Of a stretch of 64,000 bases of DNA, positions 53,196 through 64,000 are shown one piece after another. The translations under genes were made by a program, and so were the position numbers. The notes under the pieces are model-generated. The model did not search any database. It was given only the letters and a program-made list of their open reading frames with translations, and was not told where the DNA came from. Position 1 is the first letter of the stretch, and each line of letters starts with the position of its first letter. The DNA is taken from contig NC_092810.1 of NCBI RefSeq assembly GCF_040954645.1, positions 69,748,660-69,812,659 of the forward strand, in the 5' to 3' direction. The DNA is from Diabrotica undecimpunctata. Its lineage: Eukaryota; Arthropoda; Insecta; Coleoptera; Chrysomelidae.

Positions 53196-55080
53196 CTAGT
53201 TAATCTTTGTATTTCCGCAACCCAATTGGCAACAAATGTGCGAAGAAGATACGGCTGGGTATTTATCCAGTGAAGAGTGATTGTCGAGTCTGACCAAAAG
53301 TAAGTACCGCTGACTTCTAGTAAAAGAGAATGCTGAATCGTTGCATAGAGCCGAGCTAGAAGTAAAGCGCCGTATAACTACAATCGCGGTAACGATATTG
53401 AGCTGAGGGCCACGCGAGATTTTGCACAAATCAATCGCACAAAAATATTTCCCTCAGCATCAACAGAACGACAATAGAGACAAGCGCCGTAAGCTTTTTC
53501 GCTTGCATCGCAATATCCATGAATTTTGATATCGACGGGATTTGGTATTGTAATACAATACAACGAGAAAAATTTTAATGTTCGATAAGTTTTAATTGAG
53601 CTTGAAATGACAACCATAAATCGTGAATTTCGAGCGGCAGTGATTCATCCCAGGTTACTCCCGATTTCCAGCACATTTGCATAATTATTTTTGCGTACAC
53701 GATAACTGGGCTCAACAATCCCAGCGGATCAAACAATTTTGCGATTTGCGACAAAATAGAGCGTTTCGTTACAGTTTCGATACTTGAAATGTTCGACCTA
53801 TAACATAGAGTATCTTCGCGAGAATTCCATTGAATTCCTAATGCCTTTATGGTGGCATCAGGATCTAGAGACATGTGAGTACTCTCATCGTGTTTATTTT
53901 GATCAACTATTAAAGAGCTATCATTTGATGCCCATTTTCGAAGAAAAAAACCGCCTTTTTTAACAATGCGATAAGTCTTCTCGCAAAGCGGACGCTTCTG
54001 CGCGAGTCTTTGCACCAGTGAGAAGATCATCGACGTAGAAGTCTCTGTTTAATGCGATAGCTGCGAGAGGATGCGCAAAACCCTCATCTTGAGCTAATTG
54101 CTTAAAAACTCGAGTTGATAAAATGATGCTGGAGCGGTACCATACGTGAAAGTATTACGAATGTACGTTTTGATTGGTTCTTGTGGATTTTTCCGAAATA
54201 AAATTTTTTGATAAACTGCGTCATCGGGATGTACAAGAATTTGGCCATACATTTTTTCTGCGTCGGCTGCCAATACGAATATATGTTGACGATAACGAAG
54301 AAGAATGACAAATAAGTCATCCTGCAGCTTGGGACCGACCATTAAGGTATCATTGAGCGATATTCCCGTTGACGTTTTTGCCGAGCCGTCAAAAACTACG
54401 CTACTTTTGGTTGTGAGACTATCTTGTTTTAATACCGCGTGATGAGGAAGATAAAATCCAATTTCTTGGCCATTTACATCATTTGTATACGACATGTGTG
54501 TTAATTTCTCATACTCAGTCAAAAAAGCAGAAAAGTCCAGCTGCACAACAGGATCTTTACGAAAACGATTTTCTAGCGAATAAAAGCGTTTTAACGCCTT
54601 ATTGTATGAATCCCCTAATTTCGATTTTTTATCATTAAATGGCAACCTTACGATGTATCTACCATTAACATCTCGAGTAGTGTGACTCTGGTAATGCTCT
54701 TCGCATGCCTTTTCTTCCGGTGACAAAATTTTGATGCTTGGAATTTGTTCCATTTCCCAGAAGCGATATAAATTGAAATCCGACATTGGACTATTTAATG
54801 AAAGATGACACGAAATATGGTGCAATCGAGACGAATTATTTATTTCACCTGCAACAACCCAACCCGGTTGAGTTTTTTGGAGAACGGCATTAGGCTGATT
54901 TTTCAACGATATTTGACCTACACTGAGCAGTTTGTAAAATAATTTGACTACCAAAAGAGCATCTACTTTTGCACGTTTGCAAAATTCAGGATCAGCTAAT
55001 ATGATATTTTTTGGTATTTCGAGTTGATTAGGATTTATTTGAATCGACGGCATTGTTTTACTCATTTGTGGTAAAATCAA
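53196..55080 (-). pseudogene. BEL/Pao reverse transcriptase and RNase H
   Basis: The RT fingers/palm are open at 55080-54094: LLVVKLFYKLLSVGQ, GWVVAGEINN, FYLPHHAVLKQDS, VVFDGSAKTSTGISLND and FVLAADAEKMYGQILVHP (first catalytic Asp). A frameshift near 54100 is followed by a YVDD motif near 54030 in another frame. From 54030 to 53575: FFLRKWASNDSSL, ALGIQWNSREDTL, AKLFDPLGLLSPVIVYAK and WDESLPLEI. RNase H follows from 53617: IHGYCDASEKAYGACLY. At least two frameshifts make it inactive. Confidence 0.85.
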
Positions 55081-55142
55081 GAATTCAACAGTTTTTTGAA
55101 ACTTGCTAAAACGCGATTTGATTGTAGCATAAGCAGAATTTG

Positions 55143-56222
55143 TTATTTTAAACTGTGATAATAACGGGTTTTTGATCTAGATTCAAAAATTGAGCCACGG
55201 ATTCGGTAATAAAATGTACTTGAGAACCAGCGTCCAAAAACGATATCTACCACCGCGGTAGCTAATAGTACTTCTGTGGATAAATGAGCGTGAAAATTTA
55301 CGCTAATACTAGGTGTGTCCGTGTTTGTATTTTTATTGTGTTTTGAAGCTTTTTTTGGTTTATCGAAATGTAACAAACTATTGTGTTTTTGATGACAAAT
55401 ACGACAGTTGGAGGCGGTGCATTGTAAGACGCGATGATTTTTGCGTAAGCAATTAATACACCATCCACCTTTTTTAGCAACGTTGTAACGTTCAACAGGA
55501 GATAACGATGTGAATTCACGGCAGGAACTTACATAATACATATCTTCACAAAAAATACAACTATTTTGTGAAGTAGTTGCAGTATACGTTTGATGATTTC
55601 GCGAATGCAGAGTCATGTCCGACGATTTTGATTTATTTGGTGGAGGATAGTAGCTTGCTAAGATCGCGTGTTTTCGGGTTGAGCTTTTTTATTTAAAAAC
55701 AACATCAATAATTTGTTTCATTGTTGGATTACTCGATTCGTTAGTACGATCCTCCCATCGTTCGCGGAGACTTTTGGTGAATTTGTCTTTGAATAAAATG
55801 ACGAGAAACGAATTCCACGAGTCGATGGGTTCACCAAGATTTTTTAACGCTCTTAAATATTTTTGAATATTATCCAAGAATGTGCGAGTTGAAAATTCTT
55901 TTGACATGCACGGCGTGTTAATTGGCGATTTGATATAACTATCTCGAATGAATTTTCGATCGTCATAGCGTTCTTGTAACAAATTCCACGCGACATCATA
56001 ATTTTGAGCAGACGATTCGATAGAAGATATTATGTCAGCGGCTTCTCCTTCTAAACAACTTTTCAAATAAGATAGTTTTGTCACGGGAGAAATGCTATCT
56101 TCATGAAGTAATGAATCAAATAAATCAAAAAAACCTAACCACGTGTCTATAGCCCCAGTAAACTTAGGTAGAGGAATACTTGGAAGTGATACTACCGGGA
56201 AATTTGTTGCAAAATTATTCAC
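55143..56222 (-). pseudogene. BEL/Pao Gag and protease start
   Basis: One frame from 56222 with an in-frame TAA at 55689-55691. Part one is the DUF1759-type capsid: LPSIPLPKFTGAIDTWLGFF, LSYLKSCLEGEAADIISSI, AWNLLQERYDDRKFIRDSYI and KFTKSLRERWEDR. Part two has zinc-knuckle-like CIFC...SLSPVERYNVAKKGGWCIN-CLRKNHRVLQC and CRICHQKHNSLLH. After a frameshift near 55250 the protease LDAGSQVHFITES appears. Confidence 0.85.
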
Positions 56223-56512
56223 TACAGGAGCAGTTAATGCAATGTTGTTTGCTGATTGAATTTCTGCCGAAATATTGGTTCTGGTGGTGTATCATCCACC
56301 GTTGACGATTTTAATTAACAGGAATACGACGACGATATGTGATGAATCCTTGCGAATTCCGACGAAAATGCGATAATTTATTCTTGATACACCTTTTTTA
56401 CGGCCACTTTACTTTGATTTAAAGCGATAAATTACGATACAATAAAAAGTCCTATTTTTTCGACAATAACTAATCTCAGTTCTTCAATTACGACACGAAA
56501 ACCACTAGTTAT

Positions 56513-56530
56513 ATCCGGCCCGAAGGACCA
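56513..56530 (-). promoter_or_regulatory. Primer binding site of the BEL/Pao element
   Basis: Minus-strand TGGTCCTTCGGGCCGGAT directly follows the 5' LTR end TTACA. The spacing and TGG start are as expected. The tRNA species was not determined. Confidence 0.65.
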
Positions 56531-56884
56531 TGTAACGACCTACGAGTAGTTTATCGTGAGATATATTTGTCATAAAATATTATTTTATTAAATTAAAATA
56601 ATATACGACGTCAATTTTCATAGAACTATTTATTGCTTATTATACATGTTTACAGAACTGAGTGTCGAATGCTACTACTAAAAATACATTACAAAACGTC
56701 TAACACAAGCCCCAAGGGGAGGGGAGGTCGTTTCTTAAAACTATAAAATTTTAACTTTTTGAGAATAACGTACATTACAAATTTATTCATATTGGCCTTA
56801 TCAGAACCATCTACAGACGCAGCGACTGCGACAATAATAGCCGACGGATTTGCCAAGTACCTACTTTCTAAAGGGAGGGTTTAA
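56531..56884 (-). repeat. 5' LTR of the BEL/Pao element
   Basis: Same length as the 3' copy with about 20 substitutions or small indels. On the minus strand it starts TTAAACCC instead of TG, which is unusual. Confidence 0.88.
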
Positions 56885-57136
56885 ATCATCATGGCTATTC
56901 TGATCTTAGATGCTGCTGCTCTGAATAGTTCAATTGATGTGCATCCGTACCATTCCCTCAAGTTACGCAACCATGAGATTCTTCTTCTTCCTACACTTCT
57001 CTTGCCCTTGATTTTCCCGCAATACACAGTGATCATAAATTCTTGTAATATAAACCTTGAAATTATATTTGAAAAACTAGACATTTTTAAAGCCTTTGGA
57101 TTGGAGGAAATTCTACCTATCTTCTTCTTTTGCTAA
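56885..57136 (-). pseudogene. LINE C-terminal fragment
   Basis: Minus strand: GKIKGKRSVGRRRISWLRNL followed by REWYGCTSIELFRAAASKIR and IAMMI. This is the conserved tail of the RTE-like LINE also seen at 63600-63770 and 46800-46950. It is cut at the BEL/Pao LTR boundary. Confidence 0.7.
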
Positions 57137-57139
57137 AGG

Positions 57140-57870
57140 CACCGTATTTTACTTACAGCATTTCGAAATAGATCAGTTGATCAATCAAACCAGTAAATTT
57201 TCTAAGATTATTCAGCTAGGATATATGTCTGCGTCCAGGACCTCTCTTGTCCTCAATCTTGCTTTCTAGAATTAACTGTGGAAGTCGGTAAATATTATTA
57301 CGCGTAATGTGGCCGAAGTTAATCAATTTACTGTTCTTTACGGTGGTAATAATTTATTTGTGTTTTCTTAGCCTCTAGAGAATAGTAATGATAGTTGTGT
57401 GGTGTATATATGAGACCCTTAGATATCGGTAGCGCTACATTTTAAATAACTCTAACCGTCTCATGGCATCTTCTGTAAGACTCCAGTTTTCTACTCCGTA
57501 GAGAAGAACACTAAGGACGTAATATCTAAGAATTCTTACGCGTATATTGATCCTTAAGGTATAAGTTGCAGGGAATATTTGGTCGAACCCATCACATAAT
57601 CTTCCCTACTTCCTTAACGGTCGAATCGATCACATACTCTTTCTTAGGTTGCTACGATCTTGGTTCATTGCATTATTGGATCATTATTATTGGAGCCTAG
57701 GTAGCATATTTTTTACGCTTTGGGCGGTAATGTTGATGTTATTACTAATGATCCGTATGTTTGTCTTCTTAAAATGTAGTTTTAGGCTGTATTTATAACA
57801 TGTTTCTACAACATTATCCATAATCATTTGGAGGTCCTGCACACTATCTGCCAAAAATACATCCATTTAC
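57140..57870 (-). pseudogene. LINE reverse transcriptase C-terminal half
   Basis: Minus strand: VFLADSVQDLQMIMDNVVET, CYKYSLKLHFKKTNIRII, then INIRVRILRYYVLSVLLYGV, LSLTEDAMRRLELF-type, and KIEDKRGPGRRHIS near 57200. This is the palm end, thumb and tail of an RTE-like LINE in the same orientation as the preceding fragment. Frameshifted and stop-ridden. Confidence 0.65.
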
Positions 57871-57987
57871 TGGCATTTTCTGACATTCTACCAATATTAT
57901 TAAAAAATATAGGGTACCTTAACGCATCCCTTATATATTTTGTTTTCAATTTCACTAAATTCAGGTATTAGTCTTGTGGAAATCTAG

Positions 57988-58475
57988 TTTTGTTCTATTT
58001 ATAAATCAGGTGCTAGACGTAATGTTAGTAACTACACAGCAATAAGCATTCTGTCTTGTATACCCAAAATTCTAGAGAGTATAATATGTGATACAATTAA
58101 ACTAGCTTTACGTAACGTAGTTGAAGAACAAGCCAGTTATTTTTCTGGTAATACTTATCTTTTACTTTTTTTACTTGATACTGTGGAAAGAAGAGTACAA
58201 GTAGATGCTACCTATAAATATTTTTCCAAAGCGTTTGATACTGTGAATCATCATCATCATCACTGGCTCGACAACCCTTTTTGGGTCTTGGCCTGTTCCA
58301 GGATTCTTCTCCATTCTGATCTGTTTCGTGCTTTTTTTTTTTTTTTTTGTGAATCATAAATTGTTATATAAAAAACTCAAAACTGTCGGGTTTACAGGTA
58401 ATCTTTTTAATTCTATATATAGCTACTTTACAAATAGAATATCATTTAAAAAGATCAATTCTCATATCTTAATCT
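57988..58475 (+). pseudogene. Jockey-like RT fragment, split by a small insertion
   Basis: Plus strand: SGARRNVSNYTAISILSCI, PKILESIICDTIKLAL, EEQASYF, LLDTVERRVQVDATYKYFSK and AFDTVN. After the insertion at 58252-58347 it continues HKLLYKKLKTVGFTGNLFNS. This corresponds to RT blocks 'NYRPISxLxxxxKxLExxI' and the catalytic 'DxxKAFDTVNH' region with the first Asp mutated (YKYFSKAFDTV). Short internal relic. Confidence 0.65.
58252..58347 (-). mobile_element. Small retroposon insertion with 10-bp target duplication
   Basis: Flanked by TGTGAATCAT (58242-58251 and 58348-58357). On the minus strand it ends GGGTTGTCGAGCCAGTGATGATGA, a known insect LINE/SINE 3' tail with a (TGA)n end. It begins with an A tract of 17-18 nt. 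It is too short to encode anything. Confidence 0.75.
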
Positions 58476-58482
58476 ATGTTAT

Positions 58483-60400
58483 CTAGGAATCTTGTTCTGG
58501 ATCTTCCTCTTCTTCTTTGACCAATAGGTCTATCAAGGAACGTTTTCTAGCTGGGTCAGTTTGCTCCATCCGCATTACATGGCCTACCCACCTCAGACGT
58601 CCTATCTTAATGTGTTTTACGATATCTGGTTCCTGGAATATTCTATAGAGTTCGAAGTTGTATCGTCTTCTCCAGACACCATTTTCATTTACCGCTCCAT
58701 AGATTCGCCTTAGTATTTTTCTTTCGAAACATGTTTTCATTGCTTTTTGTTAAAGTCCAGGTTTCTGAACCATATGTTAGGACTGGGTGTATTATTGTTT
58801 TGTAGAGTTTTACTTTTGTATTTCTTGATATAAGTGTAGATTTAAAAAGGAGATTAAGCCCAAAATAGCATCTATTAGCCTTGCAAATTCTGCGGTTTAT
58901 CTCTGCGGTAGTGTCATTTTCAGTATTGACGAGCGTTCCCAGGTATACAAATTTGTTACCTGCTTCGATGACGTGTTTTCTATAACAAGTGGCCATAGTA
59001 TTTGTGGTTGCGTACCTATTTTTACGAATTTCGTTTTATTGGTGTTTATTATTAAACCCATTTTTGTAGCCGCTTCCTTTAGTGCTACGTACGCCTCTCG
59101 TGCTGCGTTTTCCGTTCTTCCAGCAATATTGATATGATCAGCATATGCTAGGATTTGCACAGATTTGTTATATATTGAAGCGGTAGTTGTGATTTGTGAC
59201 GTACGTATTACTTTTTCCAGAGCTAGATTGAATAGTATACAGGAGAGTGGGTCTTCCTGATGTAGCCCGTTATTTGTTTTAAAAGGTTCAGAGAGTTCCC
59301 TCTGGATTCGTACTCTGCATTTAACTTTTTCAAGAGTTAGTTTGGTTAGACTTACCAACTGATTTGGTACTTCTAGGTCTATAATTGCTCTAAACAATTC
59401 TCTTCTATTTGCAGAGTCGTAGGCTGCCTTGTAGTCTATAAATATGTGGTGCGTGTCTACACCGTATTCCAGTGTTTTCTCTGGAATTTGTCTCAGGATT
59501 GTAATCTGATGAATTGTTGATTTACCACCTCTAAAACCAGCCTGGTATTGTCCTATTATTCGCTCTGCGTATGGTGCCATACGATGGCATAGTATATTGG
59601 AGACTATTTTATACTGTTGTGAATTTATTAAAAGGTTCAATATTTATAACACTTACGGATTTAATTTATTTCTTTATTTATATTAACTTATCTGACAATA
59701 ATTTATTATATCCGTACGTAACAAATTCGCGAGCGCGGGTGTTGAGAATTAACTGTCCCTTCCAAATAAAGTTCCGTTATTATATACCAGTGCCGTTATC
59801 TCGAATAGTCTAAAACCTTCGATGGCGAAACGGTAAAGGCAAACTGGATTTCCCTCGCATCGGTTCTGGAAGGTCGCTCAGGTAAATCGAGGCCTCTCGT
59901 AAACTCTACAACATATTAGAATAAAAACATGTTTTAAAGGTTAAAACTATGACTCATATTTTTACGTAACAATACGCTGCATTTAGGAGCGCAATTCCTC
60001 GATGGTTAGAGCATTCAATGATATCTCCCTTTTGTGTATGGTGCAAAGTATTCCAATATTCCAATTACTGGGAAGGGACTTCTGTATCCATATTTCTTTT
60101 ATAAGCTATTAGTAGCTATAAGTAGTAGAGCTATTATGATATCGTGGCCACCTTCTTTATATAATTCCGCTGGGAGGTTATCTGTTCCGGGTGATTTGTT
60201 TCTGGCTAGTTTGTTTACAGCGTTGTTAACTTCCAGGATCGTTCGCCGATCCTCCTCCCTCTCGTCTGCTCCGCTTACATTACAGCTTTCGTCTTCCGGG
60301 TTTTCTTCTTCTTCCTCTATATTAAGTATCTGGTTAAAATCGGAAAATGTATGTAGAGTAAGTATAAAGTAACTGCAGTAACTTTGGTGATTTCTTATTG
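58483..60400 (-). pseudogene. LINE reverse transcriptase, interrupted by a solo LTR
   Basis: Minus strand from 60400: NNAVNKLARNKSPGTDNLPA (RT block 0/1), HHTQKGDIIECSNHRGIALL. It is interrupted at 59971-59615, then reads YKIVSNILCHRMAPYAERII, QYQAGFRGGKSTIHQI, HIFIDYKAAYDSANRREL (first Asp), NNGLHQEDPLSCILFNLALE and VQILAYADHINIAGRT. The catalytic YADD-type motif is here YADH, so the second Asp is lost. Thumb: EAGNKFVYLGTLVNTEND, YGSETWTLTKSNE. Tail: RKILRRIYGAVNENGVWRRR and GRLRWVGHVMRMEQTDPARK. A frameshift lies near 58980 and another near 58740. Inactive. Confidence 0.75.
59615..59971. mobile_element. Solo LTR with ATAC target duplication
   Basis: A 357-bp segment starts TGTTGTG and ends GTAACA (TG...CA ends), contains AATAAA at about 59764, and is flanked by ATAC at 59611-59614 and 59972-59975. 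Removing it and one ATAC rejoins the LINE RT reading between GIALLNAAY and YKIVSNIL, which is strong support for an insertion. No internal retroelement genes are present, so it is a solo LTR left by recombination. Its parent family is unknown. Confidence 0.75.
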
Positions 60401-60599
60401 GTATATTTTTTTGTATTGTTATTTTAATTTTTACCGTGTCTGTGTAGTTTCCAAGAAGGAATGGTTTTGAATTGAGTAGGAGCTCTTTGGTACTTCTTGG
60501 AAAACACACTCGAAAGGGCGGAGTGCTCAACCTCAATACAGCGCATCCCAATGGCTGATAGGGCACGTTCTACAGATATATGGGACAGGTGTGAATAAG

Positions 60600-63500
60600 G
60601 TTTTGTCAAATAAACACCCGCAGATCAACTGAGAGCATGGCATAGGGCAGCAGCTATATCATCACAGGATCAAAGCGGTAGAGAAAAAGCTCTTTACCGG
60701 TCTGATACTAAATCACCGGTTGTGATACTGCGAAGTAACCTAACGATTACCGGTAAAAGTAATCCTCCATTTGTTGGTCAACAGCTACGGGTGGAAGAAC
60801 TGACATGTGGTACGGCACTTCATTGCTCTGGAGCTGAGAAATTGACTCCAAAGGCGGAAAAGCTAAATTAGCCAACGGTATTGAGATGTGAAAAGCCACG
60901 GGATGACTACCACATTAAAGATCCGTAAGGATATCCCCAAGATACCACAATGGCGGAAAATCCAAAACAAACTGCCCTCAGTCCCAGGCACCCCTTAAGT
61001 GGGGAGAGGGTGCTAAGAATCCCCCGGTCAGGCAATAATGTATCAAAAGATAAAATGATCGATACGTGAAATATTCGAAGCATGTACCAAGTAGGCAAAG
61101 CAGCAAATACTATTCAAGAAATGATTCGCCTGAACATAGATATTATAGGATGCAGTGAAGTTCGATGGCCAAATTCTGGAATAATAATTATAGATGGACA
61201 CCATATCTATTATTCTGGAGAGAACACAAGAAGAAGCAGAAATGGCGTAGCGATAAAAGTAAAAAGGGAAACAGCTAAAGCAGTAATAGGATTTACGTCC
61301 ATATCAGACAGAGTTGTGCTATTGAAAATTAACTCAAGTCGCTCTAATATAAACATCATTCAGGTCTACGCACCGACATCAGAATCCACTAAAGAAGAAA
61401 TATACAATTTCTATCAGACTCTAGAGGACTCTCTAAAACTGACCAAAAAACATGAACTTACTATTATCATGGGCGATTTCAATGCCAAAATAGGACAAGG
61501 TACAGTCGAGAATATCGTGGGGTCATATGGTCTTGGCAAAAGAAACAAAAGAGGAGAAAGACTGATCCAATTCTTCCAAGAGACGGATATGGTTGTAACA
61601 AATACACTTTTTAAATTACACCCATGAAAACTTTATACATGGAAAGCACCCGGTGATACCTCAGGAAAAATCATAAGCAACCAAATTGATTTTATCAACA
61701 TAAACAAAAGGTTTAGAAATTCTATCATCTCAACAAAAACATATCCAGGCGCAGATGTCTTCTCAGATCATAGTCTATTGGTTGCAAATATCAACATAGG
61801 ACTCAAAATAATTCATAAGAAAATAAGGCCCAAGGTAGATACAAGACTACTAAAAGAAAATAACAACAAGAAAAAAGTAAAAACAGACATTAATAAGACT
61901 TTTGCAAAAATAGTTGAACACACTACTAGAGGCATAGAAGAATAGTGGAACGAAATGGAGACATCTATTACTACAATTTCGCATGAATATCTAAAATCAA
62001 AAATAGAAAAGAAGCAAGAATGGATGACAGATAAAATATTGCAGATGATGGAAGAGCGAAGAAAATTAAAAGGTAGAAATGACAACGAATACAAACAGTT
62101 ACATAAGACTATAATACTAAAGGACATAAAAGGAGCAAAAGAAGCATGGCTGACGGAGAAATGTAACGAAGTTAAAATACTAGAACGCAAACATGACAAT
62201 TTCCATATGCACAAAAAAATTAAAGAGGTACAGAACACCAGAAAACAACGTAATATAGGCATAGTTGTAGACATTAAAGGCCAGATTTTGACTATCATTA
62301 AAGATAAATTACAAAGATGGAAAGAATATATGCAAGAAATATTCGAAGTCTGACTGAAATAAACAATCAAACAATCAAAACAAGTAACTATGGCCATTAA
62401 GCGGATTAAAGATGGGAAATCAGCTGAGGACCTGATGAGGTTCATGGTGAAATTTTAAAGCTATTAGAGGCACACCAAATCACAGCTCTTACGAAGCTAT
62501 TTACCGATATCTACGAGACTGGTTACTTACCAAAAGATTGGCTACTATTAATATTCATTCCAATTCCTAAAAAAGCCAATGCTAGAAAATGTGAAGACCA
62601 TAGATTAGTAAGTTTGATGAGCCATGTACTTAAAGTACTCCTTACTATCATTCACTGGCGCATATACACCAAATTAGAAGAACACCTGAGTGAAGTTCAA
62701 TTTGGATTCAGAGCAGGACTCGGAACGATGGAAGAACTTTTTAGTTTGCAAGTTCTAATACAGAGCCAGGAATGTCAACTGCGATGTGTATGCATGTTTC
62801 ATTGATTATTTCGAGAAGGCATTTGATAAAGTCCCACATGGGAAAATATTCGATATCCTAAAAACATCAGGACCCGATGGTAAGAATATAAGACTGATCC
62901 GAGATTTTTACAGTCGCAAAAGGAGTTAGACAGGGTTGCATATTGTCACCGGCATTATTTAACATATACTTTGAAAACATCTTAGAGGCCTTGGACGAAT
63001 CAGAAGATAATATTAGACTTATAAACAATATTAGATATGCAGACGATACAGTGCTGCTGGAAGATAGTGCGCAGGGGCTCCAAAGGATGATGGATAACGT
63101 TGTAGAAGCATGTAACAAATACGGACTAAAACTAAATTGCAAGAAGACAAAAATAATGATCATTAGTAAGAACACCAACATACACACATAAAATTACAAT
63201 AGGCGATACACCTTTAGAAAGAGTGGAAAAATATGCTATTTGGGCTGCAATATTAAGGATACTTGGGATCACAGCTACGAAATAAAAACTCGTATTGAAA
63301 AAGCCAGAAGCTCGTTCAACAGCCTTAGAAAGATTCTCTGCAATTTATCTTTAAGTATAAGTATACGCATAAGAATTCTTAGATGTTACGTCTTTAGTAT
63401 CCTCCTCTATGGAGTAGAAAGCTAGAGACTTACAGAAGATGCCATAAAACGATTAGAGGCATTTGAAATGTGGTGCTATCGACGTATGTTGAGGGTTTCA

Positions 63501-63770
63501 TATATACACCACACAAGTAACATAACTATTCTCCAGAGGCTAAGAAAAGACAAAGAAATGATTAACACCGTAAAGAACAGAAAATTGGCCTACTTTTACA
63601 GTTGATTCTATAAGGCAAGATTGACGGTAAGAGAGGCCCTGGACGTAGACGTATATCCTGGCTGGCCAATCTTAGGAAGTGGACTGGTCTAACGCCAACT
63701 GATCTATTTCGAGCTGCTGTGAATAGAATAAGATGGGTCATTGTGGTCGCCAACATCTCTAGAAGATAGC
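60600..63770 (+). pseudogene. RTE-like LINE, nearly full length but decayed
   Basis: Plus strand: a GC-richer 5' region (60600-61060), then apurinic-type endonuclease IRSMYQVGKAANTIQEMIRL, IIGCSEVRWPNSG, NINIIQVYAPTSESTKEEIY, IIMGDFNAKIGQG and YGLGKRNKRGERLIQFF. The RT follows with LKVLLTIIHWRIYTKLEEHL, VQFGFRAGLGTMEELFSLQV, DYFEKAFDKVPHGKIFDIL, LSPALFNIYFENILEAL-type and NIRYADDTVLLEDSAQGLQR (catalytic YADD near 63035). The end is YVFSILLYGVES and GKIDGKRGPGRRRISWLANL. A TGA lies just before the endonuclease (61048-61050) and many further frameshifts follow. Inactive. Confidence 0.8.
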
Positions 63771-63938
63771 CACATTTAGAAAAAGTTATTTTAATATTTT
63801 ATATTATTCTGCATAGCTGTTTTGTCAATTTGTTACTATTATTTTTCTTGTTTAATGTTCTTGTTCTTCTTGTGTCATTTTATATTTGTAATATTTTATG
63901 TGTTGTGTGGTATTTTATAAGTGGTATTCGTAAATAAC

Positions 63939-63940
<2 letters not shown>

Positions 63941-64000
<60 letters not shown>
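63941..64000. repeat. (TA)n microsatellite at window end
   Basis: TA array that reaches the window edge, directly after the LINE 3' region. Confidence 0.95.

Larger units (their letters stand above)
50954..56884 (-). mobile_element. BEL/Pao LTR retrotransposon, decayed
   Basis: 5.9-kb element transcribed on the minus strand, with 354-bp LTRs at 56531-56884 (5') and 50954-51307 (3'). The LTRs differ at roughly 20 positions by eye, so this is an old copy. The order gag, zinc knuckles, DAG protease, RT with YVDD, RNase H, integrase and a C-terminal DUF5641-like domain is that of BEL/Pao. Damage is mostly single in-frame stops and a few frameshifts. No target-site duplication was found, and the flanks do not match each other, so an end-to-end rearrangement is possible. 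Confidence 0.88.

Noticed and set aside
61813..62445. 210-codon minus-strand frame
   Set aside because: Antisense to the LINE coding region; Phe/Ser/Leu-rich shadow of lysine-rich sense codons.

Overview
The window looks like intergenic and intronic DNA from a large, AT-rich insect genome, probably a beetle or another insect with an expanded repeat content. The evidence is the mix of elements: an env-bearing errantivirus, an Osvaldo/Ulysses-type gypsy element, BEL/Pao, RTE/jockey-like LINEs, piggyBac, Tc1/mariner, pogo and Helitron remnants, plus long (TA)n and (TG)n arrays. I see no rRNA, tRNA, CRISPR array or bacterial operon. Only two stretches look like host coding sequence: a 115-bp minus-strand exon of a PfkB-type (pseudouridine-kinase-like) gene at 18798-18912, and a plus-strand reading frame with hemopexin-like repeats ending at 50885.

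Layout. 1-9340 holds old debris: LINE tails, a foldback MITE, a transposase helix-turn-helix relic, an unrecognised TE-associated protein with one nonsense codon, a jockey RT relic and a gypsy integrase relic. 9351-16991 is an almost intact errantivirus-like element (identical 248-bp LTRs, gag, pol, env) inserted in a TA microsatellite. 17090-28070 holds Helitron, foldback, gypsy, mariner, Tc1 and LINE relics around the host exon. 28134-36651 is a second, apparently intact LTR retrotransposon (LTRs about 1.41 kb, tRNA-Lys-type primer site, gag and pol open) that is also in a TA microsatellite. 36720-46450 holds a mariner relic, a pogo/Tigger transposase, and a piggyBac element flanked by inverted copies of a foldback repeat. 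46750-50330 is a three-level nest: an RTE-like LINE holds a mariner element, which holds another LINE fragment. 50954-56884 is a decayed BEL/Pao element on the minus strand. 56885-63770 is stacked LINE fragments with a solo LTR and a small SINE-like insertion inside them.

How the genes work together. In both intact LTR elements gag ends in a canonical -1 slippery heptamer overlapping pol, so both should make Gag-Pol by -1 ribosomal frameshifting. In the errantivirus a consensus splice donor six bases upstream of the gag region's GTG, and an acceptor near the end of pol, would make a subgenomic env mRNA. The short leader exon supplies the env start codon and the first part of its signal peptide. 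The same element carries a striking rearrangement: 37 bp of its own LTR end and primer site, plus 255 bp of its own pol, are spliced in frame into gag. That is most easily explained by template switching during reverse transcription.

All homology calls rest on reading motifs by eye. No database search was run, so family names are recognitions and not search results.
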